Shown one piece after another: positions 54,220 to 61,886 of a stretch of DNA of 64,000 nucleotides. The DNA comes from Mesorhizobium sp. (GTDB lineage Bacteria; Pseudomonadota; Alphaproteobacteria; Rhizobiales; Rhizobiaceae): the NCBI GenBank assembly GCA_004020875.1, contig SAPZ01000006.1:186001-250000 (forward strand). The letters are read 5' to 3'. The translations under genes were made by a program, and so were the position numbers. How positions within the stretch are numbered: position 1 is the stretch's first letter; every line of letters starts with the position of its first letter. The notes beneath the pieces were generated by a model. It made no database searches. It was not told the DNA's origin and worked only from the letters and a program-made list of their open reading frames with translations.

Positions 54220-55479
54220 GTGAGCGCTGGGGCGCCCGCCGTCGCGCTAGGCCTCAGGGCCAACTGGAAGCAGTTTTCGCTGCTGGTGCTGATCAACGCC
54301 TTCGTCGGCGGCATGGTCGGCGTCGAGCGGACCGTCGTGCCGCTGATCGGCGCGGAGGAATTCGGCGTCGCCTCGACCACGCTCGTCGTCTCCTTCATCG
54401 TCAGCTTCGGCGTGGTCAAGGCCTGTGCCAACCTCGTCTCCGGCCAGCTTGCCGACACATGGGGCCGCAAGCGCGTGCTGATCCTCGGTTGGCTGTTCGG
54501 CCTACCTGTGCCCTTCACCATCATCTGGGCTCCGGGCTGGGGCTGGATCGTCGCCGCCAACGCCCTTCTCGGCATCAACCAGGGCTTCGCCTGGTCTATG
54601 ACTGTGATCATGAAGGTCGATCTGGTCGGGCCTAAGTCGCGCGGGCTGGCCGTCGGCCTGAACGAATTCGCCGGCTACCTCTCCGTCGGCGTCACCGCTT
54701 TCCTCACCGGCTATCTGGCGAGCCGCTACGGGCTGCGCCCGGTGCCGATCTATCTCGGCGTCGGCTATGCGATCCTGGGTGCGACGCTGTCAATCCTGCT
54801 CGTGCGCGATACCCGCGAGCATGTGCGGCAGGAGCTGGCCAATCACCCAAAACAGGCTTCGCCGCTTAGCTTCCGCGAGATCTTCATGCTGACCTCGTTC
54901 GGAGACCGCAATTTGTTCGCCGCCTCCCAGGCGGGCCTGGTCAACAACCTGAATGACGGCATGAGTTGGGGGCTGTTTCCGCTCTTCTTCGTCGCCAACG
55001 GGCTCGGCGTCGAGCGCATCGGCATCCTCAAGGCGGTCTATCCGGCGGTGTGGGGCGTCCTGCAGGTCGCGACCGGGCCGTTGAGCGACCGCTGGGGCCG
55101 CAAGGGACTGATCGTCACCGGCATGTGGGTGCAGGCGGCGGGGCTTCTCTTGACCGCCTTGACCCGCGATTTCGGCTGGTGGCTGCTGGCGAGCGTGCTG
55201 CTCGGCCTCGGCACGGCAATGGTCTATCCGAGCCTGATCGCGGCTGTGTCGGACGCCTCGCACCCATCGTGGCGGGCGCGCTCGCTCAGCGTCTATCGTT
55301 TCTGGCGCGACCTCGGCTATGCAATTGGCGCCCTCGCCGCGGGCCTGATCGCCGACTTCTTCGGTTTCGTCCCTGCAATCATGGCCATTGCCGCGTTGAC
55401 CTTCCTGTCGGGCGTAATCGTCGCAATAGCGATGCGCGAGACGCATGCCGCCGCCCGGTCTTCGCAAGGCGATGGTTAA
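54220..55479 (+). CDS. MFS transporter
   Basis: 419 residues, 12 hydrophobic spans, with the loop 2-3 signature GQLADTWGRKRVLILG near residue 82 and a second copy, GPLSDRWGRKGLIVTG, near 288. The start appears to be GTG 54220 (GGGACGGGG upstream), because the frame before it is not protein-like. VKDLVGPKSRG and RSLSVYRFWRDLGYAIGAL recall drug or small-solute efflux members. Substrate unknown. Upstream of an acyltransferase gene on the same strand, 107 bp apart. Confidence 0.9.
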   Translation: MSAGAPAVALGLRANWKQFSLLVLINAFVGGMVGVERTVVPLIGAEEFGVASTTLVVSFIVSFGVVKACANLVSGQLADTWGRKRVLILGWLFGLPVPFTIIWAPGWGWIVAANALLGINQGFAWSMTVIMKVDLVGPKSRGLAVGLNEFAGYLSVGVTAFLTGYLASRYGLRPVPIYLGVGYAILGATLSILLVRDTREHVRQELANHPKQASPLSFREIFMLTSFGDRNLFAASQAGLVNNLNDGMSWGLFPLFFVANGLGVERIGILKAVYPAVWGVLQVATGPLSDRWGRKGLIVTGMWVQAAGLLLTALTRDFGWWLLASVLLGLGTAMVYPSLIAAVSDASHPSWRARSLSVYRFWRDLGYAIGALAAGLIADFFGFVPAIMAIAALTFLSGVIVAIAMRETHAAARSSQGDG

Positions 55480-55586
55480 CCCCGGCCCCGAACAAGGTTT
55501 CCGTTTACGATATCGTAAGCTTGTTGCTGCGGGCCATTCGCCGGTCCGCTACAATTGCGACGGTTGAATTTTCCTTGAGATCGCGC

Positions 55587-56675
55587 ATGAGCAGCCCCAA
55601 CCGCATGCCCTGGGTGGACACGGCAAAAGGCCTTTCCATCATCCTGGTGGTGATGATGTATTCGGCCTACAACACCGGCGAATACACCGGCAGCGTCGGT
55701 TTCCTGCATTACGTGATCGGCTTTGCGACGCCCTTCCGCATGCCGGAATTCTTCCTGATCTCGGGCCTGTTCCTGTCGCAGGTGATCGACCGGCCGTGGC
55801 GGCGCTATGTCGACCGGCGCGTCGTCCACTATCTCTATTTCTACGTGCTGTGGGCTATCATCTCGATCGGGCTCAAGATCGGCATCTTCAGCCGCGATCC
55901 CGCCGGCATGCTGCACGACCTCGCAATGGCCGTCGTCCAACCCTACGGCGTGCTGTGGTTCATATACATGCTGGCGGTTTTCGGCGTCGTCATACGCCTG
56001 CTGCGAGAGCTTCGCGTGCCGCATTGGATCGTGATCCCTCTCGCCGCCGCACTGCAAATGTGGGCGCCGAAGCCCGACAGCTACGCGATCGAGCAGTTCG
56101 CGGCCTATTTCGTGTTCTTTTATCTCGGCTTCGTGCTTGCGCCGCTGATCTTCCGGCTGGTCGAATGGACACAGGCTCGTCCGGTGATCGCCCTGGCTAG
56201 CCTGCTCGCCTGGACACTCGTCAATGGGCTGCTCGTCTATTCCCCCGGCTATGCGATGCAGCCGGTGGGTATGCAGATGGGCCTGGCGGCATGGCCGCCG
56301 CTGCATCTTGCGCTGGCAATCGCCGGCGCGGTGGCGCTGTGCGTCGCCGGCGGTTTCCTGTCGAAATTCGCTTCGATGGAATGGCTGCGCTGGCTCGGCG
56401 AGCATTCGCTGGTCGTCTATGTCGCTTTCACCATTCCCATGTCGATCTTCCGCGGCGTCATGCTGGCAAGCGGCCTTCTGACCGACACCGGGCTGCTGAG
56501 CCTCGCCGTGCTGCTTGTCTCGGTCATCAGCCCGGTGGTGCTCTATTTCATCGTCAAGCGGATCGGCTTCGGCACCTTCCTGTTCGAGCGGCCGGCCTGG
56601 GCGCATGTCGACAGGCCAAACGCCGCGAAAGCCTCCAGCAAGCCCATTCCGCGGCCGGCGCCCGAAGCAGCCTGA
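55587..56675 (+). CDS. Acyltransferase-3 family membrane protein
   Basis: 362 residues with about ten membrane spans. The start MPWVDTAKGLSIILVVMMY is the family signature (acyltransferase 3 / OpgC / NodX type), and RMPEFFLISGLFLS follows near residue 52. Members move acyl or other groups onto exported glycans. The ATG at 55587 has GAGA upstream. The C-terminus is a short cytoplasmic Pro/Lys tail. The acceptor is unknown; glucan succinylation (OpgC) and exopolysaccharide acetylation are possibilities. Confidence 0.88.
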   Translation: MSSPNRMPWVDTAKGLSIILVVMMYSAYNTGEYTGSVGFLHYVIGFATPFRMPEFFLISGLFLSQVIDRPWRRYVDRRVVHYLYFYVLWAIISIGLKIGIFSRDPAGMLHDLAMAVVQPYGVLWFIYMLAVFGVVIRLLRELRVPHWIVIPLAAALQMWAPKPDSYAIEQFAAYFVFFYLGFVLAPLIFRLVEWTQARPVIALASLLAWTLVNGLLVYSPGYAMQPVGMQMGLAAWPPLHLALAIAGAVALCVAGGFLSKFASMEWLRWLGEHSLVVYVAFTIPMSIFRGVMLASGLLTDTGLLSLAVLLVSVISPVVLYFIVKRIGFGTFLFERPAWAHVDRPNAAKASSKPIPRPAPEAA

Positions 56676-56700
56676 CTGGGCCGCCCTTTCCGCCGGTCCG

Positions 56701-57336
56701 TTACTTGCCGCCGTATCCCGGACGCTTTGCGGCCTTGATCTTGCCGCTGCTCCCGCCACCGCAGAAGAAGCAGCCGCCGCCGTCGGATTCCAGCCCCGAC
56801 ACGCCGGAGGGCATCGCCAGTTCCTGCAGCACGTCACCCGTGTCGGGATCAACGCGCACCAGGTCGCCCTCCTCGCCCTCCCAGGTGGCATGCCAGAGCT
56901 CGCCATCGACCCAGGTAACCCCCGTGACGACGCGCTTCGATTCGATCGTGCGGATCACTCTGCCCGTTTCAGGATCGATCTGATGGATCTTGTGCGCCCG
57001 GTATTCGCCGACCCAGAGCGAACCTTCGGCCCACGCCATGCCTGAATCGCCTCCGTTGCCGGGGGCAGGAATGGTGGCGACGACCTTGCCGATCTTCGGG
57101 TCGACCTTGTGGATGCGATCCTCGGCGATCTGATAGAGATACTCGCCGTCGAAGGCGGTACCGGCATGCGAGGCGACATCGATCGTACGCACGATCATGC
57201 CGCTTTCCGGATCGAACGCGTTCAGCTTGTCGCCGCTGGCGAACCAGACATTCTCGCCGTCATAAGTAACGCCGTTGACGCGGTCGACGCCGGGGAACGG
57301 TCCGTATTCACGTAGGATCTCGGCGGCTCGTTTCAT
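56701..57336 (-). CDS. Beta-propeller (NHL/Vgb-like) protein with C-terminal CxxC
   Basis: 211 residues from ATG 57336 (GGAG at 7 bp); a further ATG 12 bp upstream is in frame. Four to five repeats of the form G-x-W/L-x-A-x-G-x-x-x-x-DP-x-TG (for example KLNAFDPESGMIVRTID and KIHQIDPETGRVIRTIE) indicate a beta-propeller like SMP-30, Vgb or glutamine cyclotransferase. The end is glycine-rich with a CFFCGGG motif. No signal peptide. Placed 30 bp after the TPR-HTH gene on the same strand, so they may be co-transcribed. Confidence 0.72.
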   Translation of the reverse strand: MKRAAEILREYGPFPGVDRVNGVTYDGENVWFASGDKLNAFDPESGMIVRTIDVASHAGTAFDGEYLYQIAEDRIHKVDPKIGKVVATIPAPGNGGDSGMAWAEGSLWVGEYRAHKIHQIDPETGRVIRTIESKRVVTGVTWVDGELWHATWEGEEGDLVRVDPDTGDVLQELAMPSGVSGLESDGGGCFFCGGGSSGKIKAAKRPGYGGK

Positions 57337-57366
57337 TTCGATCTCCATTCGAACGATGGCCGCACA

Positions 57367-58587
57367 CTAGTCGGTCGGCAGCGGCCCCGGGAGTAACAAC
57401 ACAGTCGGGAATCCGGTAACCGGCGGCATCATCCAGCGGCGCGCCCGGCCACGGCCGACCGCCTGCACCTTATTCTGAGTCGACAGCTCTTCCAGCGCTC
57501 GCTGCACGGTGCGCGCGCTGGCGCCAAGCGCGATAGCCAGCGCCGAGCTCGACCAAGCCTCGCCATCGGTCAGAAAGGCAAGCACCGCGCCGTGCTCTTC
57601 TTCAACCGGCGGCGCCAGCACGACGATGTCGGCGGCCTTCAAGGGCGTCAACGCAAAACCGGCGGCGGTCGCATTGATCTCGGCCAAAGCGGCGAGCTCG
57701 GCGCGCAGCCGCCCCATCTCGACCCTCAGCCGCGCGCGGTGCGATTCGTCGGCATGCCTTGCCCGGAACACGCGTCTCAACAGCACTTCCCGCGAGGCAT
57801 CCGCCGGCCATGCCTCGGCTAGCGCGCGCGCCAACGCGAACAGCACCGGCCGCGTTGCCAGCGGAACGACCGCGTCGGCCGCGCGCACGAGGTTGCGACA
57901 GGCATCCACAACCAGCGAGTCGGAGGTAAGCAGCGCCTCGACCTCGTCCAGCAGCAGTTCCTTCTCCGTCCCGCGCGCGATCAGCCGGCCGACCGGAGTG
58001 TTCAGGACCAGGGATGCCGCCTCGACTTCGGCCTTCAAGGCCGGAATGTCGGCTTCGTAAGCGGCAAGCGATGCCCGGCCGAAGGCCGAGCGCGCCGCCT
58101 TTGTCCTGAGGCGCCTGACCGCGATGCCGGCCGCCGCCAGTTCATGCGCGACTCGCGCGACCGGCGGCAGCGGCGCCGGATTGAAATCCGAAAGCAGGCG
58201 CTCGGCCTCCTCGAGGCGGCCGATCAGGATGAGGCGGCGCGCCTCGAGGCTGCCGGCATACGCGGCATTCAGCCGGTCGCCATGCGCCGCAAGCGTTGCA
58301 CGGGCGGACCGCAACGCCTTCTCCGGCCAGCCGAGATCGCGCGAGACCAGAGCGATCTCGGCCTCGGCGACGACACAGCGCGCGCGTGCGACCGCCTCCT
58401 TCGGGCTGAAGGCGCGGGCGGCGTCCTTCAGCAGGGCCTTGGCCCTGGCGAAATCACCGAGCTGCGCCATCGCAATGCCGCGCAGCGCCAGTGCCGGCGC
58501 GTCCTCGCGCAGGGCGACGCGCTTCAAGGCGCCGAGCGGATCGCCCGCGGCAAGCGCGCGGCCGGCGGCATTGATCAGCGAGTCCAT
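57367..58587 (-). CDS. TPR-rich protein with C-terminal helix-turn-helix
   Basis: 406 residues. The first 300 are alpha-helical with tetratricopeptide-like repeats (LRGIAMAQLGDFARAKALLKDAA), and the last 100 hold a winged helix (SSSALAIALGASARTVQRALEELSTQNKV) that is likely DNA-binding. This is the layout of a regulator sensing a protein or metabolite through its helical domain. Divergent from the DUF899 gene (120 bp gap) and upstream of the beta-propeller gene. I do not know the family by name. Confidence 0.75.
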   Translation of the reverse strand: MDSLINAAGRALAAGDPLGALKRVALREDAPALALRGIAMAQLGDFARAKALLKDAARAFSPKEAVARARCVVAEAEIALVSRDLGWPEKALRSARATLAAHGDRLNAAYAGSLEARRLILIGRLEEAERLLSDFNPAPLPPVARVAHELAAAGIAVRRLRTKAARSAFGRASLAAYEADIPALKAEVEAASLVLNTPVGRLIARGTEKELLLDEVEALLTSDSLVVDACRNLVRAADAVVPLATRPVLFALARALAEAWPADASREVLLRRVFRARHADESHRARLRVEMGRLRAELAALAEINATAAGFALTPLKAADIVVLAPPVEEEHGAVLAFLTDGEAWSSSALAIALGASARTVQRALEELSTQNKVQAVGRGRARRWMMPPVTGFPTVLLLPGPLPTD

Positions 58588-58707
58588 GACATCGCCTCAG
58601 GCTGCGCCGGATCAAATCGCGTCACACTTGTAACTCTCACCATCGCAGCATGCGGCCTATGTCTGTCCCTGTCACCTCCAACCAAACTCAAGAACGGGAC
58701 AAGAGCA

Positions 58708-59457
58708 ATGACCCAACACATGAAGACACCGCCGATCGTTTCGCAGGAAGCGTGGGAAGGCGCGTATGAAGAGATGCTGGTGAAGGAAAAGGCGATGACC
58801 CGCGCCCGCGACGCTTTGGCCGCCGAACGCCGCCGCATGCCGTGGATGGAAGTCAAGAAGGATTATGTGTTCGACGGCCCGAACGGCAAGGCGAGCCTGC
58901 TCGACCTCTTCGAAGGCCGCCGCCAGCTCGTCATCTACCGCGCCTTCTTCGAGCCGGGCGTCTATGGTTGGCCGGAACATGCCTGCCGCGGCTGCTCGCT
59001 CGGCGCCGACATGGTCGGCAACCTCGCCCATCTCAACGCCCGCGACACCACACTTGCCTATGCCTCGCGCGCGCCGCAGGCCGACATCCAGCGGCTGAAG
59101 CAACAGATGGACTGGAAAATGCCTTGGTACACCATCACCGACAGCTGGGATAAGGATTTCGGCGTCGACCAATGGCACGGCCACAACGTCTTCATCCATG
59201 ACGGCAAGCGCATCTTCCGCACCTATTTCGTGAACAACCGCGGCGACGAAGCCTTTGGCACCGTGTGGAGCTATCTCGACGTCACGCCGCTCGGCCGGCA
59301 GGAGGTGTGGGAGGATTCACCAGAGGGCTATCCGCAGACGCAGACCTACAAATGGTGGAACTGGCACGACAATTACGAAGCGGGTGCCGCCCCCGATCAG
59401 AGATGGGTCGAGGTGTCGGATGCCGGCGAAGCGGCGTTCCGCAACAAGAGCGCCTGA
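58708..59457 (+). CDS. DUF899 family thioredoxin-like protein
   Basis: 249 residues of the DUF899 family, a thioredoxin-fold group. KDYVFDGPNGKASLLDLFEGRRQLVIYR, the CRGCSLGADM motif near residue 95 (CxxC) and the WWNWHDNY region near 230 are typical. CAAGAG lies ahead of the ATG at 58708; ATG 58720 is an alternative. Function unknown. Divergent from the TPR-HTH gene, which may regulate it, and followed by a small membrane protein. Confidence 0.88.
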   Translation: MTQHMKTPPIVSQEAWEGAYEEMLVKEKAMTRARDALAAERRRMPWMEVKKDYVFDGPNGKASLLDLFEGRRQLVIYRAFFEPGVYGWPEHACRGCSLGADMVGNLAHLNARDTTLAYASRAPQADIQRLKQQMDWKMPWYTITDSWDKDFGVDQWHGHNVFIHDGKRIFRTYFVNNRGDEAFGTVWSYLDVTPLGRQEVWEDSPEGYPQTQTYKWWNWHDNYEAGAAPDQRWVEVSDAGEAAFRNKSA

Positions 59458-59561
59458 GCCTGACGCGACTCCGGCGGCGCGCGTCGCCGGAGTCGATCTC
59501 GCTACGCGCCCTTCCCTCTCTCCGGCGCTTGCAAACCTGACCGTATCAGAAGGTGGATTTC

Positions 59562-59795
59562 ATGAGCATCGACAATCCCGCCCCTCGCCTGAGCGGCTTC
59601 GGCCTCGCCGACTGGCTTTGCCTCGCCGCGGCGCCGACCTTCGCCATGATGGCGCTGCTGACGGCTGCCTATGGCGACCACGACATGACGTGCATGTCGG
59701 GCGCCTCGGTGCTCAGCGGGATGGCGCCGATGTACCTTTTGATGGCGGCGTTCCATCTTGCGCCATGGCTGCGGCTGGTGCCGAGGCCGGGGTGA
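59562..59795 (+). CDS. Small membrane protein of unknown function
   Basis: 77 residues with two hydrophobic helices, WLCLAAAPTFAMMALLTAAYG and VLSGMAPMYLLMAAFHLA, separated by a short loop with GDHDMTCMSG. AAGGTGG precedes the ATG at 59562. It starts 104 bp after the DUF899 gene, so it is probably in the same operon. It ends 26 bp from the convergent histidine kinase gene. Confidence 0.7.
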   Translation: MSIDNPAPRLSGFGLADWLCLAAAPTFAMMALLTAAYGDHDMTCMSGASVLSGMAPMYLLMAAFHLAPWLRLVPRPG

Positions 59796-59821
59796 GACTG
59801 ACGATATCGCCGGCTTCGATT

Positions 59822-61876
59822 TCAGGCCCGGCCACGGGTCTTTTTGGCCAGCAGGATGGACTCGACAAGCTGCTGGTCCTTGTAAGGTTTCGCGAGCAAC
59901 GGAACATCGGACGGCAGATCGCCGATCGCCTTGGTGTCGGCATAGCCGGTAATGATAACCGCAGGCCAGTCCGCCTTCAGGTTCCGCGCAAATCGGATCA
60001 CGTCCAAGCCTGAAACGAGCGGCATGGCGTAATCGGTGACGATTACGTCGAAATCGCCAGGAGCCTTCTCGATCCTGGCCAGCGCCTCGGCACCGCCGGC
60101 GGCGCATGTCACGTCGAAGCCGCTTTGCCTCAATGATGCAGCCGTCAACTCGCGCAGCGCATCGCTGTCGTCGACCAACAGTATAGACGGCCGGCCGCCA
60201 TTGCCGTCGATGCTAGCCCGGCTGACCTGTCCCTGCTCGATCGGTCGGGCCGGCTGCTTCAACGATCGTGGCAGCCACAGCTGCATCGCCGTGCCTCGCC
60301 CGACAACACTCTCGATCCGAAGCGTGCCGCCTGACTGCTTTGCGAAGCCGTAGACGGTACTCAAGCCAAGGCCGGTGCCTTTGCCGACCGGTTTCGTCGT
60401 GAAGAAGGGCTCTATGACCTTCGCCACGAGATCGGCCGGAATGCCCGAACCGGTATCGATGACCGAGATGACGACATAGTCGCCGGCGGCCAGTTCGTCG
60501 GAGCTGCCTTGGGTCGTGTGATTTTCGGCCCGTATCGTGATCGAACCTCCCGTAGGCATTGCATCGCGCGCATTGAAAACCAGGTTCATGAGAGCGAGTT
60601 CGAGTTGGCCTGCGTCCACCAGCACCGGCCAAACCGAGTTGTCGATTTGCCATTCGAAGCGAACGAGCCCCCCTAGCACCGGCGCGACCAGTCCGTTCAG
60701 GGTCTCGGCCAGCCCCGTCAGTTGCAAAGGTTCGGGCTTCAGATGCTGGCGCCTGGAGAAGGCGAGCATCCGATTAACGAGGTCGGCGCCCTGCTTGGCC
60801 GAGCGCTTTGTAAGGTCGAGGACTTTCTTCGCCTGCTCATCGAGCGCGGTGCTGCGCTCGATGAGCCCGAGCCCGCTGAGGATCGCCGCGAGGAGATTGT
60901 TGAAATCATGGGCAAGTCCGCCTGTGAGCTTGCCGATCGCGTCAAGACGCTGCGTCTTGAGCAGCCTGTCTTCGAGCTCGCGGCGCTCGGTGATGTCGAG
61001 CAGCGTGCCGACAATCTCGTCCGTGTTGTCCACTGGATCATGCGAGATGACACCCTGGTCGAGGAAGCTTCGGTATTTGCCGTCTGCGCATTGCCAGCGG
61101 AACTCGCAGCTATAGGAGCCGGCCTCCTTGGCCCCGCGAAGAGCGGCTTCGACATCGGACAAGTCGTCCGGATGCACACGGCTCAGGCCGAAGCCGGGCT
61201 CGGACGTTAGCCGCTCGGGTGAAAATCCGGTCAACCGCTCGATCCCGCTGGTGACGAAACGAGCGTCAAAAGGCGGTTCGAGAGACCGGGCATGAAAGCA
61301 AACCGGAACCGATTGCAGTATGGCTTCCTGACGCTGCTCCGCGGCACGCAAGGCTCGTTCCGCCTCGACTCTCGACTTTTGCGACTCCAGCGCCTGCTCC
61401 AGCAAAGTCTGCTCCACGATCGCCTTGCGCTGGATCTCGAGGGTCTTCTCGTGCAATTCGACGAACACGGCCACCTTCGAACGCAGCATGACCGAATCGA
61501 AGGGCTTGAAGACGAAATCGACCGCACCGGCGTCATAGCCGCGCAGCATATGCGCTTCTTCCTTGTTGATTGCGCTCAGGAAGATGATCGGGGTGCGTCT
61601 CGACTGCTCTCTTTGGCGGATCAATGAGGCCGTCTCGTATCCGTCCAATCCGGGCATCAGCACGTCCAGAAGAATAACGGCGAACTCTTCCTTCAGAAGG
61701 AACCGCAGCGCCTCCTCGCCGGACTGCGCGCAAACAACCTCGCCCACTCCTGCCAGGACTTCGCTGATCGCCAGGAGATTGCGGTCGTCATCATCGACGG
61801 CAAGGATGCGCGCGCCTTGCGCCACCTCTGACAGCGCTGCGCGCTGCTCGGATTTGGTTTTCAGCATCCCTTGCAT
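59822..61876 (-). CDS. Hybrid sensor histidine kinase: REC-PAS-HisKA-HATPase-REC
   Basis: 684 residues, no membrane span. The N-terminal receiver has ILAVDDDDRN and the phospho-acceptor in VILLDVLMPGLDGYE (about residue 75). A coiled coil (about 140-190) leads to a PAS domain, then HisKA with GGLAHDFNNLLAAI near 360, HATPase with NARDAMP, DTGSGIP and GTGLGLS, and a C-terminal receiver with ILLVDDSD and VIVTDYAMP. The start is ATG 61876 or 61867. It is 10 bp after the upstream hybrid kinase, so the two are co-transcribed and may form a phosphorelay; no HPt domain is visible. Confidence 0.92.
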   Translation of the reverse strand: MQGMLKTKSEQRAALSEVAQGARILAVDDDDRNLLAISEVLAGVGEVVCAQSGEEALRFLLKEEFAVILLDVLMPGLDGYETASLIRQREQSRRTPIIFLSAINKEEAHMLRGYDAGAVDFVFKPFDSVMLRSKVAVFVELHEKTLEIQRKAIVEQTLLEQALESQKSRVEAERALRAAEQRQEAILQSVPVCFHARSLEPPFDARFVTSGIERLTGFSPERLTSEPGFGLSRVHPDDLSDVEAALRGAKEAGSYSCEFRWQCADGKYRSFLDQGVISHDPVDNTDEIVGTLLDITERRELEDRLLKTQRLDAIGKLTGGLAHDFNNLLAAILSGLGLIERSTALDEQAKKVLDLTKRSAKQGADLVNRMLAFSRRQHLKPEPLQLTGLAETLNGLVAPVLGGLVRFEWQIDNSVWPVLVDAGQLELALMNLVFNARDAMPTGGSITIRAENHTTQGSSDELAAGDYVVISVIDTGSGIPADLVAKVIEPFFTTKPVGKGTGLGLSTVYGFAKQSGGTLRIESVVGRGTAMQLWLPRSLKQPARPIEQGQVSRASIDGNGGRPSILLVDDSDALRELTAASLRQSGFDVTCAAGGAEALARIEKAPGDFDVIVTDYAMPLVSGLDVIRFARNLKADWPAVIITGYADTKAIGDLPSDVPLLAKPYKDQQLVESILLAKKTRGRA

Positions 61877-61886
61877 TGGCAACCCA

